64,000 nt of DNA from Phreatobacter cathodiphilus (GTDB lineage Bacteria; Pseudomonadota; Alphaproteobacteria; Rhizobiales; Phreatobacteraceae): the NCBI RefSeq assembly GCF_003008515.1, contig NZ_CP027668.1, positions 682,001 to 746,000 on the forward strand. The letters are read 5' to 3'. Positions 8,567 through 17,096 of the stretch are shown piece after piece; position 1 is the first letter of the stretch, and every line of letters starts with the position of its first letter. Under the pieces are notes generated by a model. It was not told the origin of the DNA. It ran no database searches and saw only the letters and a list, made by a program, of their open reading frames with translations. The translations under genes and the position numbers were made by a program.

Positions 8567-9364
8567 GTAGATTCCGAGCCGCTTCAACGCGGCGCGGCCG
8601 ATCTCCAGCCGCTGCGGCGCCATGGCCATCTGCGGCATGTCCATGTTCAGCGTGAAGGCGTGGATGCGGCTGCCGCGCTCCACCCAGCCTGTCCACCAGC
8701 CGACCGACGTCTCCCCGCGCTTCACGAACCAGCCGGTCTTGCCGTAGAGCGTCGCGCCGTCGGCGGTCTCCAGCCGCACGATGTCGTGGACCAGGGTCTG
8801 CGCCCGCTGCGAGGCCGGCAGGCCCTTCTGCGCCAGGCGCAGGTTGAACCGCGCCTCCTCCGTCGCGCTGATGCGCAAGGGGCCGTCGAGCCAGAAGCGG
8901 TCCACCACCGTGCCGGGGTCGCGGTTGCCGTAGTCGAGCTTCGCGAGCCAGTCGCGATAGCGCGCCAGCCCGACCCGCCGCGCCACCTCCTGGAAGATCG
9001 GCACGTTGGAGATCGGCATGGCGTCCCGGAGCGACATGTCCCGTGCCCAGGCCGGGTTCGAGGTGCGCCCGCCGCCATAGGGCAGCACGGTGTCGGCGTC
9101 GGCCACCGCACCGGTCTCGAAGGCGATGAGGCTGTTCGGTATCTTGAAGGTGGAGGCCGGAACGAGCCGCCGTCCGGCGCGGCGCGCGTCGGAGATCGTC
9201 GCCTCGCCCGTTGCGCCGTCCACCAGCGCGAAGGTGCCACTCGCTCCGTGGTCGCGGAAGATGCCGGCGAGGTCCGGCCGGTCGGGGCTGGCGGCGAGCG
9301 CCGGTGCGCTCGGCAGGAGGGCAGCGAGGGCGAGGGCGTCGCGGCGCGTGAGGGCAGGGGGCAT
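8561..9364 (-). CDS. Class D (OXA-type) beta-lactamase with Tat-like signal
   Basis: This is a serine beta-lactamase that would hydrolyse beta-lactams in the periplasm. All class D motifs are present in order: STFK at 71-74 (nucleophile Ser, carboxylated Lys), SNV at 119-121, YGN at 145-147, and KTG at 209-211 followed by W. WLDGPLRISATEE, typical of OXA enzymes, is also present. The 267-residue length fits. The N terminus has a twin arginine before a hydrophobic stretch (TRRDALALAALLPSAPALA), so Tat export is likely. It is a chromosomal stand-alone gene with no mobile element nearby. Activity and spectrum are not predictable here. Confidence 0.93.
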   Translation of the reverse strand: MPPALTRRDALALAALLPSAPALAASPDRPDLAGIFRDHGASGTFALVDGATGEATISDARRAGRRLVPASTFKIPNSLIAFETGAVADADTVLPYGGGRTSNPAWARDMSLRDAMPISNVPIFQEVARRVGLARYRDWLAKLDYGNRDPGTVVDRFWLDGPLRISATEEARFNLRLAQKGLPASQRAQTLVHDIVRLETADGATLYGKTGWFVKRGETSVGWWTGWVERGSRIHAFTLNMDMPQMAMAPQRLEIGRAALKRLGIYG

Positions 9365-9470
9365 GGTGCTCTTCCGTGGGGCGGGCCGGCAGGGCTAGCG
9401 CCCGATCAAGGCGCGTTCTGGGCAGGTGCCGGGCTCTTGCGCGCAGAACGCGTCCGTACCCGACGCCGCT

Positions 9471-10997
9471 CTAGCGCAGGATGATGCGCCCCTCGATGCG
9501 AGGCGCGACGGTTCCGAGCGCCCGCAGATGCTCCATCAGGTCGAGCGCCACGAGCTTGCCCTGCACGTCCTTGTCCGGTGCCCTGAGGCCGAGGGTCGTG
9601 TAGCCGTCGCCGCCGCGCAGCATGAAGTCGTTGGTGGCGACGCTATAGACCCGGTCGTCGTCGAGGGGCTGGCCGCCCACTTGCACCGAGACGACGCGGC
9701 TGCCCGCCGGCCGGCGCGGATCGACCTCCACCGTCAGGTTGGAGACGTGGGGGAAGCGCCCGGCGCGCTGCTCGACCTGGCTCACCCCATTCTCCAGCGC
9801 CTGGCGGATGTCGGCGCCCGAGACCTTGGCGACGACGGTGCGGTTGCCGAAGGGCAGTTCGCTGAGGGCGTCGCGCCGGGTGAAACGGTGGCCGGCGGGA
9901 TAGATCCGGTTGCCGCGGATGGCCCCGGCATTGGTCAGGCCGATATCGGTGCCCGCCGCCCGGCGCATGGCGTCGGCGACGAGATTGCCGATCGCCTGCT
10001 CGCCGGAGCGCACGGATGCCGTGCGGGTGTCGAGTTCGCCCGTGACCGTGGCGACCTCGACGTCCAGCTCCTCCGAGAGCACCTTTTCGTATTGCCGCAC
10101 CCGCTGGAGCGTTTCCGGATCGGGCGTCACGTGGCGGCTGTCGTTGACCCGGAAGGCCGGCGTGAAGGCCATGCGGGTCACCCCGTCCACGGTGACGCGG
10201 TTCAGCGTCAGGTCGATGGCGGTGACGTAATAGCCCTCCTCGGAGCTCTCCACCATGACGGTGCGGCCGTCATAGGTGATGGCGAGGTCGTGGTCGTGGC
10301 CGGTCAGCAGCACGTCGACGAGGCGCGAGCGGACGATCTCGTCGTCCTCCCGCCGGTCGGTATGGGCGCAGCAGACGACGAGGTCGGCGCCCTCGCGCCG
10401 CAGCCGCGCCGTCTCCCGCCGCACCGTCTCCATGGTGGGCAGGAAGCGGATGTCGCCGGTGGAGGAGACCTCCGGCGTATTGGGCAGGGCAACCCCGAAG
10501 ACGCCGAGCTTCACCACGCCGAGATCGACGATGCGCCCGTCCTCGTGGCCGGGCAGCAGCGAACCGTCCGCGGCGCGCATGTTGGAGGCGTACCAGGGAA
10601 AGCGCGACTGGACGCGCCGCTGGGCATAGGCCTCCGGACCGAAGTCGAACTCGTGGTTGCCGGGGACGAAGACGTCCGGTGGCGCCATGTTGCAGAGCTC
10701 GACCGTGTGGGCGCCCTGGTCGAAGCCCGACATCAGTGAGGGTGAGAACATGTCGCCGGCATGGACGTAGAGCAGCGGCACGCCGCGCGCCCGCTCCGCC
10801 CGCACGATGGCGTTGAGCCGGGCGAAGCCGCCGCGGCCGTTCTCCTCGCCCATCTTGTAGATGTCGTTGACCAGCAGCAGCGTCACCATGGCCGCACCGC
10901 CGCCGGGCGCCTGGGCGCCGGCCTGCGCGCCGCCGAGGGCGGCGATGCCGGCTCCCAGTCCGGCTGTCAGGGTGTCGCGGCGGGAAATGCGGTTCAT
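9471..10997 (-). CDS. 5'-nucleotidase/UshA-family metallophosphoesterase, Tat-exported
   Basis: This is a probable periplasmic nucleotidase or phosphodiesterase of the UshA family. The ATG at 10997 gives 508 residues with a Tat signal (MNRISRRDTLTAGLGAGIAA). The metallophosphatase domain has NDIY (44-47), GDMFSP (81-86), GNHEFD (113-118) and LLTGHDHD. The first metal motif is D-x-Y instead of the usual D-x-H, seen in one subgroup of the family. The C-terminal 5'-nucleotidase domain carries TNAGAIRG and NDFMLRGGDGY. It follows the aspartic protease gene on the same strand with a 59-base gap. Confidence 0.92.
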   Translation of the reverse strand: MNRISRRDTLTAGLGAGIAALGGAQAGAQAPGGGAAMVTLLLVNDIYKMGEENGRGGFARLNAIVRAERARGVPLLYVHAGDMFSPSLMSGFDQGAHTVELCNMAPPDVFVPGNHEFDFGPEAYAQRRVQSRFPWYASNMRAADGSLLPGHEDGRIVDLGVVKLGVFGVALPNTPEVSSTGDIRFLPTMETVRRETARLRREGADLVVCCAHTDRREDDEIVRSRLVDVLLTGHDHDLAITYDGRTVMVESSEEGYYVTAIDLTLNRVTVDGVTRMAFTPAFRVNDSRHVTPDPETLQRVRQYEKVLSEELDVEVATVTGELDTRTASVRSGEQAIGNLVADAMRRAAGTDIGLTNAGAIRGNRIYPAGHRFTRRDALSELPFGNRTVVAKVSGADIRQALENGVSQVEQRAGRFPHVSNLTVEVDPRRPAGSRVVSVQVGGQPLDDDRVYSVATNDFMLRGGDGYTTLGLRAPDKDVQGKLVALDLMEHLRALGTVAPRIEGRIILR

Positions 10998-11056
10998 CGG
11001 GACCTCGTCGTCGGGGCGGGACAATGCCGCCGCGGGCGGTGCCGTGGCAAGGCCTG

Positions 11057-11773
11057 TCAGTTGCGCCCGCGCAGCACCATCCGTCCGCCGCGCACCTCGT
11101 AGCTCTCCAGTCGGTCGAGGAAGGTGTGGCCGAGGAGGCTGGTGGTCAGTGCCCCCGGGCGCGCCACCAGCGCCCTGACGTTCCGCTCGACGATCGGGCC
11201 GACGGCGACGGTCTGCACCATCGTGAAGGCGGTGAGGGCCGGTCCGTTGGCGGTCTGTACCGGGACGGTGAAGGACAGTTCCTCGACCTTGATGCCGGCC
11301 CGCCGGGCGTCGGCCTCGGTGAGCACCAGGGCCGAGGCGCCGGTGTCCACCAGCATGGGTGTCGCCCGCGCGCCGTTGAGGGCGACGCGCACCACGTAGG
11401 TGCCGCCGCCGCCGCGCGGCACCGATACCTCGCGCGTGCCGGTGACGCCGTCGCTCGCCATCCCCGGCACCAGGTTCGCCATCACCCGCCGGCCCACCAG
11501 CTCGAACTCGTAGCGGTAGGTGTAGATGACGCCGAGAAAGGCGAAGATGGCGAGCCAGGCGACCGCCGCCTGCAGCGCCTCTCCCGCCCTTCCGCGGAAC
11601 ATGCCGAGCACGCTGGCACCGCAGAGCACCGCGAGCATGGAGAGGCCGACGAGCGAGCCCCAGTCGCCGGCATCCAGCGTGCCGGCGGCGACCCCGCTGG
11701 AGCGGATCGCGACCAGCAGAACCAGCAGGAGGATGGCGACGAGCAGGATCCACAGCGTGGTGCGTGACGTCAT
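11057..11773 (-). CDS. Membrane-anchored retropepsin-like aspartic protease (TIGR02281 type)
   Basis: The 238-residue protein has three N-terminal hydrophobic segments (about 7-24, 40-56, 68-86). They are followed by a periplasmic retropepsin-like domain with MLVDTGASALVLTEADA (catalytic Asp at about 143) and LLGHTFLDRLESYEV near the C terminus. This matches the single-lobe clan AA aspartic proteases common in alphaproteobacteria, which act as dimers. Physiological substrate unknown. The ATG at 11773 overlaps the stop of the DUF1289 gene (ATGA), so the two are translationally coupled. Confidence 0.9.
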   Translation of the reverse strand: MTSRTTLWILLVAILLLVLLVAIRSSGVAAGTLDAGDWGSLVGLSMLAVLCGASVLGMFRGRAGEALQAAVAWLAIFAFLGVIYTYRYEFELVGRRVMANLVPGMASDGVTGTREVSVPRGGGGTYVVRVALNGARATPMLVDTGASALVLTEADARRAGIKVEELSFTVPVQTANGPALTAFTMVQTVAVGPIVERNVRALVARPGALTTSLLGHTFLDRLESYEVRGGRMVLRGRN

Positions 11774-11970
11774 GCGCTGGCGCCTCCGCCGGCGCGGCGG
11801 CGGGGAAGGTCGGCCAGGATGGCGCGGCGCTCCTCGCCGGTCATGCCGAGCCAGGCGGCGATCTCGGCCAGCGTGCGGGCGCAGCCCTGGCAGAGGCCGG
11901 ACTGTGGGTCGATGCGGCAGAGCCGGATGCAGGGGCTCTCCAGGGCCGGCGGCGCTGAGATCGCGTTCAT
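11770..11970 (-). CDS. DUF1289 family small cysteine-rich protein (66 aa)
   Basis: The compact 66-residue protein has the DUF1289 pattern SPCIRLCRIDPQSGLCQGC, with cysteines at about 14, 18, 27 and 30, followed by T..EIA.W..M...ERR. The four cysteines suggest metal or Fe-S binding, but no function is established. The start at 11970 overlaps the cobS stop (ATGA) and its own stop overlaps the protease start, so three genes are coupled. DUF1289 proteins are widespread in proteobacteria. Confidence 0.92.
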   Translation of the reverse strand: MNAISAPPALESPCIRLCRIDPQSGLCQGCARTLAEIAAWLGMTGEERRAILADLPRRRAGGGASA

Positions 11971-12767
11971 GGGGTGGCAGCCGCCAGCAGGGTCAGAAGC
12001 ATGGCGATCTCGATCACCTGTTGCGTCGCGCCGGTGATGTCGCCGGTCTGCCCTCCCACATGGGAATCGGCGAAGCGGATGGCCAGAAGCAGCACGAGGC
12101 CTGCGACGCAAAGTCCGCAAAGCGTGCCGAAAAGGCCGCCGGCTGGGACGGCGAGGACCGCAATCAGGGCTGTGAGCGCCAGGGCGCGATGCCAGTCCGC
12201 CTCGCGCGGCGTGCCCGTGGCATAGGCGACGCCCTCGACCCGCGCCGGCGGCAGGCGCACCTGCAGGCCGAGCGCCACCGTGCGCGACACCGCACCTGCG
12301 GCCGCCAGCGCCAGCGCCGTGCGGCCTGTCCCGACGGCGGCGACGAGCCCGGCGAGGCCCGCGACCCGGAGGCCGAGGCCGACGATCAGCGCCGTGGCGC
12401 CGAAAGTGCCGATGCGGCTGTCCTTCATGATGTCGAGGCGGCGTTCCTTGCTCATGCCGCCGAGACTGTCGGCGGTATCGGCCAGCCCGTCCTCGTGGAA
12501 GGCGCCGGTCATCACCGCCGCGGCCCCGACGCAGAGGAGGGCGGCGATCACCGGCTGCCAGAACAGGCCGGCGGCGATCAGCACCGCCCCGGCGAGCCCG
12601 CCGAGCACGAGCCCGACCAGCGGCACCACCCGGATCAGCCGGGTAAAGTCCGGCAGACCGTGCGGATCGGCCTCTCCGGGCAGGGTCGGCAGCGGCAGGC
12701 GTGAGAAGAAACGAAGCGCAACGATCGTGTCACGCCAGAGGGCTGGATTGTCCATGGCGAATGGCAT
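11967..12767 (-). CDS. cobS: Adenosylcobinamide-GDP ribazoletransferase (cobalamin synthase)
   Basis: This membrane enzyme joins adenosylcobinamide-GDP with alpha-ribazole, a late step of cobalamin assembly. The 266-residue hydrophobic protein has RFFSRLPLP near the N terminus, GAFHEDGLADTADSLGG at about 88-104 and KDSRIGTFG, all hallmark CobS/CobV motifs. The start at 12767 is used; an in-frame ATG at 12755 is possible. It is divergent from cobT, its partner in the same pathway, across a 98-base gap. The upstream gap is too short for a cobalamin riboswitch and none was seen. Confidence 0.96.
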   Translation of the reverse strand: MPFAMDNPALWRDTIVALRFFSRLPLPTLPGEADPHGLPDFTRLIRVVPLVGLVLGGLAGAVLIAAGLFWQPVIAALLCVGAAAVMTGAFHEDGLADTADSLGGMSKERRLDIMKDSRIGTFGATALIVGLGLRVAGLAGLVAAVGTGRTALALAAAGAVSRTVALGLQVRLPPARVEGVAYATGTPREADWHRALALTALIAVLAVPAGGLFGTLCGLCVAGLVLLLAIRFADSHVGGQTGDITGATQQVIEIAMLLTLLAAATP

Positions 12768-12865
12768 AGCCAGAGCCGCGACCGTTCGCCAGTCCGGCTT
12801 GTGCCGCGTTGCCCTGTCCTGCTACCGCTCGCCTCCCGCGACGCCCCCGAGTCTGAAAGCGCCTC

Positions 12866-13894
12866 ATGGTTCTGCCGCCTCCCAATCCGACCGGTCTGCC
12901 CTTCGAAGACATTCGCGATCTCCTCACCCGCATGCCGGGGCCGGACGAGTCGGCGGTCGCCGAGGTGCGCGCCCGCGACGCCGAACTGACGAAACCCGCG
13001 GGTGCGCTCGGCCGGCTCGAGGACATCGTCGAATGGGTCGCCGCCTGGAGCGGCAACGGCAAGCCGCGGGTCGACCGCCCGCTGGTGGCGATCTTCGCCA
13101 CCGCTCACGGCGTGACCGCACAGGGCGTCTCCGCCTTCCCCGATGCCGTGAACCGCCAGATGCTGGAGAATTTCGCCGCCGGAGGCGCGGCGGTGAACCA
13201 GCTTTGCATCGCCAACGACATCGGCCTCAAGGTCTTCGACCTCGCCATCGAGGTGCCGACGCCCGACATCACCACCGCCGACGCCCTCGACGAGCCCGGC
13301 TGCGCCGCGACCATCGCTTTCGGCATGGAGGCCATCGTCGGCGCCGACCTGCTCTGTCTCGGCGAGATGGGCATCGGCAACACCACCGTCGCCGCCGCCG
13401 TCTATCACGGCCTCTATGGCGGCGAGGCCCGTGACTGGGTGGGCCCCGGAACCGGCGTCGACGCCGAGGGGCTGAAGCGCAAGGCCGATGTGGTCGCCCG
13501 CGCCGTCGCCCGTGCTGGCGGGTCCGGCCTCGATCCGCTCGAAGTGCTGCGCCGGGTCGGCGGCCGCGAGATCGCGGCCGTCGCCGGCGCCATCCTGGCG
13601 GCGCGACTGCAGCGCATCCCCGTCCTTCTCGACGGCTATGTCGTCACCGCCGCGGCGGCCGTGCTCCATGCGCTGGACCCGGCGAGTCTCGACCATTGCC
13701 TCGCCGCTCACCGCTCCGCCGAGCCGGCCCATGGCCGTGTGCTCGAGAGGATCGGCAAGCGCCCGCTGCTCGACCTCGGCATGCGGCTGGGCGAGGGCTC
13801 CGGCGCCGCGCTCGCCTGCGGCATCGTCCGCAACGCCCTCGCTGTCCACCAGGGCATGGCGACCTTCGAGCAGGCGGCCGTCAGCCGCGGCTGA
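12866..13894 (+). CDS. cobT: Nicotinate-nucleotide--dimethylbenzimidazole phosphoribosyltransferase
   Basis: CobT transfers phosphoribose from nicotinate mononucleotide to dimethylbenzimidazole, supplying alpha-ribazole phosphate for the lower ligand of cobalamin. The 342-residue product shows GALGRLEDIVEWVA, FATAHGVTAQGVSAFP, GEMGIGNTTVAAA and, near the end, DLGMRLGEGSGAALA containing the catalytic Glu. Length is normal. It is divergent from cobS, and its 3' end carries a perfect palindrome facing the two-component genes. Confidence 0.97.
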   Translation: MVLPPPNPTGLPFEDIRDLLTRMPGPDESAVAEVRARDAELTKPAGALGRLEDIVEWVAAWSGNGKPRVDRPLVAIFATAHGVTAQGVSAFPDAVNRQMLENFAAGGAAVNQLCIANDIGLKVFDLAIEVPTPDITTADALDEPGCAATIAFGMEAIVGADLLCLGEMGIGNTTVAAAVYHGLYGGEARDWVGPGTGVDAEGLKRKADVVARAVARAGGSGLDPLEVLRRVGGREIAAVAGAILAARLQRIPVLLDGYVVTAAAAVLHALDPASLDHCLAAHRSAEPAHGRVLERIGKRPLLDLGMRLGEGSGAALACGIVRNALAVHQGMATFEQAAVSRG

Positions 13895-13899
13895 CGGCC
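13876..13899. terminator. 24-bp perfect palindrome at the cobT stop codon
   Basis: GGCCGTCAGCCG (13876-13887) is immediately followed by its exact reverse complement CGGCTGACGGCC (13888-13899). The cobT TGA (13892-13894) lies inside the right arm, and the convergent response-regulator gene ends 8 bases further on. As RNA it would form about a 10-bp stem with a tetraloop, suitable as a bidirectional terminator. A protein-binding palindrome cannot be excluded. Confidence 0.6.
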
Positions 13900-13906
13900 C
13901 GGCGCG

Positions 13907-14509
13907 TTACTGCTCCGTCAGGACGATCCGCACCAGATTGGCGGCATTGCGCGCGCCGATCTTCTCCATGATCCGCGCCCGATGCACCTCGATGGTGCGT
14001 GGGCTGATGCCGAGGGTGCGGCCAGCCTCCTTGTTCGAGGCGCCGCCGGCGATCTGCTCCAGCACCTGCCGTTCTCGCGGAGTGAGCAGCTCCATGCCGG
14101 GGAAATGCGAGGCGAGCTGGCCGGACCTGCGGCTCGGGCGCTGACCCTCGGCGAGCACCTCGCGGACGCGGCCGACGAGGCGCTCCGCGTCGAAGGGCTT
14201 TTCGAAGAAGTCCACCGCGCCGCTGCGGATGGCATCGACCGCCATCGGAATGTTCGCCTGGCCCGACATGGCGAAGATCGGCGCCGCGCAGGCGTCGGCC
14301 TTGAGGCGCTTCAGCACGTCGAGGCCCGAGGGTCCGGGGATGTTGACGTCGAGGATGACGCAGGCCGGCACATGACCCTTCACGGCCGACACCACCGAGG
14401 TGCCGTCGGCGAAGCTGGTCACGTCGAAGCCCTGCATGGTGAGGATGGAACTGAGCGCGTCGCGGACCGCGGGGTCGTCGTCGACCACGAAGATGTCGTC
14501 ATGGGACAT
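13907..14509 (-). CDS. FixJ/NarL-type response regulator
   Basis: The 200-residue protein has a receiver domain (acidic pocket D10-D12, phospho-acceptor D54 in VILDVNIPG, conserved FFEKPFD). A LuxR/FixJ helix-turn-helix follows from about 137, LTPRERQVLEQIAGGASNK then GISPRTIEVHRARIMEKI. It resembles FixJ-type regulators. The histidine kinase gene ends 4 bases upstream of its start, so the pair forms an operon. Targets are unknown; the palindrome at 15636-15655 upstream of the pair is a candidate site. Confidence 0.93.
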   Translation of the reverse strand: MSHDDIFVVDDDPAVRDALSSILTMQGFDVTSFADGTSVVSAVKGHVPACVILDVNIPGPSGLDVLKRLKADACAAPIFAMSGQANIPMAVDAIRSGAVDFFEKPFDAERLVGRVREVLAEGQRPSRRSGQLASHFPGMELLTPRERQVLEQIAGGASNKEAGRTLGISPRTIEVHRARIMEKIGARNAANLVRIVLTEQ

Positions 14510-14512
14510 GGA

Positions 14513-15562
14513 TCAGGAGCTCCGCTGCACGACGTGATGCTCGGCCGGGCCTGCGAGGGGCAGGACGAGCGACACGGTCGCCCCCCGGCCGTCGCCGCCG
14601 GGCTCGATGCTGATGGACCCGCCATGGCGCTCGGCGATGGTCCGGGAGATGGCGAGGCCGAGGCCCAGGCCTCCGGCCTTGGCCGACCGGAAGGGCGCGA
14701 ACAGGCGAGCCATGTCGGCTTCCGCGATGCCGGGTCCGCTGTCGCGGACCGACAGGCGCACCGTGCCGCCTTCGCAGTCGGTCGTGATCCACAGCCGGGC
14801 GGTGCTCTGCTCCGCGACGGCGTCGAGGCCGTTGCGGACGAGATTGACCACGACCTGCTGCAACTGCACCGGGTCGGCGATCACCGCGAGGCCTCCGGGG
14901 GCCCGGCTGCGTCGGATATCGGGGGGCGGGGAGCGGCCGACGAGGGCGAGGTCGAGGGCCTCGTCGACCGTCGCGTCGAAGTCCACGGCCGTCGTTTCCG
15001 GCGGCCTGTTCTCGGCGAAGCGGCGCAGGGCGCGGATGATCTTGCCGGCCCGTTCCGCCTCGTGCCTGGCCTTGCCGACGAAGGCGGCGGCGCGATCGTC
15101 TCCGCCGATCAACCCCTCGGCCGCCCTCAGATAGAGGGCCGCGGCGGTGAGCGGCTGGCTGAGTTCGTGGGCGAGGGCGGGGCCCATCGCGGCGACCAGC
15201 GCGAGCCGCTCCGCATGGGCCTCGTCCGCCGCGGGGCGGGGCTGAAGTACGGCGACGAACTGCCGTCCGCTCGCCGCTTCGACGGTCGCGACGTCCACCC
15301 GCAGCGCGACCGGTGTCCCGTCCCTGTGGCGACCGACGATCTCCCGTGCGCCGCCCCAGGTTTTCAGCGCGCCAGCATCCACGGATTGGCTGGCGAAGAG
15401 CGTCGCGAAGGGCAGTCCCAGGGTCTCGGCGGCGGTCCAGCCGAGCAGCGGCGCGCAGGCGCGGCCGAAGGCGGTGATCAGCCCCTGGCCGTCGAGCACG
15501 ACGAGAGCGTCGCCCGCCATGTCGATGACCTTCGACAGGAGGGCGTCGTTCGCATGCGGCAA
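14513..15562 (-). CDS. FixL-like PAS histidine kinase (no heme histidine evident)
   Basis: This is a soluble sensor kinase of 349 residues: a PAS domain (about 10-108), a dimerisation/phosphorylation helix with ALAHELSQPLTAA (His at about 132), and an ATPase domain with N-box VVNLVRNGLDA (Asn near 244), RDSGPGIA and GLGLGLAIS. The HELSQPL box and EIVGRHRDGTPVALRVDV before it are FixL-like. The PAS helix that carries the heme-ligating His in FixL reads LFASQSVDAGALKTW here and has no His, so classical oxygen sensing is unlikely. No membrane segment is visible. The signal is unknown. Confidence 0.9.
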   Translation of the reverse strand: MPHANDALLSKVIDMAGDALVVLDGQGLITAFGRACAPLLGWTAAETLGLPFATLFASQSVDAGALKTWGGAREIVGRHRDGTPVALRVDVATVEAASGRQFVAVLQPRPAADEAHAERLALVAAMGPALAHELSQPLTAAALYLRAAEGLIGGDDRAAAFVGKARHEAERAGKIIRALRRFAENRPPETTAVDFDATVDEALDLALVGRSPPPDIRRSRAPGGLAVIADPVQLQQVVVNLVRNGLDAVAEQSTARLWITTDCEGGTVRLSVRDSGPGIAEADMARLFAPFRSAKAGGLGLGLAISRTIAERHGGSISIEPGGDGRGATVSLVLPLAGPAEHHVVQRSS

Positions 15563-15635
15563 GAGTGGGACGGCGCGTTCGATGCGATCCTCCGCCGGCG
15601 GGGCGCGGCGGAACAGCCTGCGACATCCCGCCTCA

Positions 15636-15655
15636 TCCGTAAATCATGCTACGGA
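15636..15655. promoter_or_regulatory. 20-bp palindrome TCCGTA-N8-TACGGA upstream of the two-component operon
   Basis: TCCGTA (15636-15641) and TACGGA (15650-15655) form a perfect inverted repeat with an 8-base A/T-leaning spacer. It lies 74 bases upstream of the kinase start and 48 bases past the end of the aminotransferase gene. Its length fits a dimeric helix-turn-helix regulator, possibly the FixJ-like protein encoded downstream (autoregulation). Binding is inferred only. Confidence 0.4.
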
Positions 15656-15703
15656 CAAATGCGGAGCGCAACGGCCTTCACATCACCAAACGTCAACCGG
15701 CTC

Positions 15704-16885
15704 CTAAAGCTGCGGAATGGCCGCCTTCAGGCGGTCGGCGGCGAGGGCGATCTGCTCGGGCGAGCGCAGGTAGCAGAGCCTGAGATGGCCCTCTCCGCCG
15801 GGGCCGAAGGCGCTGCCGGGGGCAAGGCCGACCTTGGCGATGTCGACGAGCTTCATCGCCGCGGCGTTGGAATCGGTCACGCCGTCGATGCCGAAGAACA
15901 GGTAGAAGGCGCCGTCGGGCCGCGAGAAACGGCAGCGTCCCGTCGCCTCGATCGCCTCCGAAACGATGTCCCGCGCCTTGCGCGCCTTCGTCACCTGGTG
16001 GGCGAGGAAGCTCTCGCCGCGCTCGAGCGCGACGACGCAGGCCCGCTGGATGAACACCGGCGAGCCGGACGTCGAATACTGGATGAGGTTCTCGATGACG
16101 TCGCCCAGCGCCGGGTCGGCCTCGACCCAGCCGGTGCGCCAGCCGGTCATCGCCCAGTTCTTCGAGAAGGTGTTGACCCAGACGATGCGGTCGCCCTCCT
16201 CGCGCACGTCGTGGAAGGAGGGCGCGCGGCGCGGCGACCCTTCGGTCCAGACGAAGCGGGTGTAGATCTCGTCGGCGATGATCCAGAGGCCGTGGCGGCG
16301 GGCGATGGCGAGGATGGCGGCGAGCTCTTCCTTCGTGGCGGTCCAGCCGGTGGGGTTGGACGGCGTGTTGATGAACATCGCCTTGGTCCGCGGCGTGACC
16401 GCCGCCTCCAGCTTTTCGAGGTCGATCTGCCAGCCGCGATTGCCGTGGTCGAGTTCGACGAAGACCGGTGTCGCACCGCGCAGACCGGCGGCGGCCGGGG
16501 CGTTCGGCCAGGTCGGGGAGGGGATGATGACCTCGTCGCCGACGCCGGCGACCAGTGTCATCGCGATCTGGATCGCCTGCATGCCCGAGCCGCAGACGAA
16601 GAAGCGCTCCGCCGACAGCTCGCGGCCGTAGAGGTCAGAAGCGTAGGTGGCGATCGCCTGCCGCAGTTCGGGAATGCCGCGCTGCCAGGTGTAGGTCGTC
16701 TCGCCGGCGGCCAGCGAGCGCGTCGCCGCCTCATAGATGAAGGACGGCGTCGGCATGTCGCCCTCGCCCACCCAGAGCTGGATCACCTCACCGGCGGCGC
16801 GGGCATATTTCGACAGCTCGACGATGCCGCTGGCGGGGGCGGTGGAGGCTTCCGGACGCAGCGAGGCGAGGAGGGCAGAGGTCAT
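15704..16885 (-). CDS. PLP-dependent class I/II aminotransferase
   Basis: This is a fold-type I aminotransferase of the aspartate aminotransferase family, 393 residues from the ATG at 16885. An AGGA sits before the start; the frame continues upstream to 16966 without similarity. Recognisable pieces are SPTWPNAPAAAGLRG, INTPSNPTGWTATKEEL (about 172-188), ADEIYTRFVW and the PLP-lysine segment NTFSKNWAMTGWRTGW (Lys at about 242). Substrate cannot be fixed from sequence. It is a single gene, divergent from the lipoprotein at 17097. Confidence 0.92.
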   Translation of the reverse strand: MTSALLASLRPEASTAPASGIVELSKYARAAGEVIQLWVGEGDMPTPSFIYEAATRSLAAGETTYTWQRGIPELRQAIATYASDLYGRELSAERFFVCGSGMQAIQIAMTLVAGVGDEVIIPSPTWPNAPAAAGLRGATPVFVELDHGNRGWQIDLEKLEAAVTPRTKAMFINTPSNPTGWTATKEELAAILAIARRHGLWIIADEIYTRFVWTEGSPRRAPSFHDVREEGDRIVWVNTFSKNWAMTGWRTGWVEADPALGDVIENLIQYSTSGSPVFIQRACVVALERGESFLAHQVTKARKARDIVSEAIEATGRCRFSRPDGAFYLFFGIDGVTDSNAAAMKLVDIAKVGLAPGSAFGPGGEGHLRLCYLRSPEQIALAADRLKAAIPQL

Positions 16886-17096
16886 GCGGACGGTCCTGGA
16901 TGGGAAGGCCGGAGCCGGGAGGGCGCCAGCATAACGGTCGCGAGGGCTCCTTCTCATGAAATTCACGCGCCTTGTCCATCATCGGCAGCGATGGAAGCGG
17001 CGGACTGCTGCCGGTGGACGACAGCAGGATGGCCTTTGTTCCGCCCGAAGCCTGTTGCTATAAGCGCCGATCGCGACGGTAAATCGAGGTAGCGGC

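Noticed and set aside
12768-12865. Cobalamin riboswitch upstream of cobS/cobT
   Set aside because: The gap is only 98 bases and no B12-box-like core was seen.
13982-17092. 1036-codon plus-strand open frame opposite the two-component genes and aminotransferase
   Set aside because: Antisense shadow of three well-supported genes, low-complexity composition, no domain.
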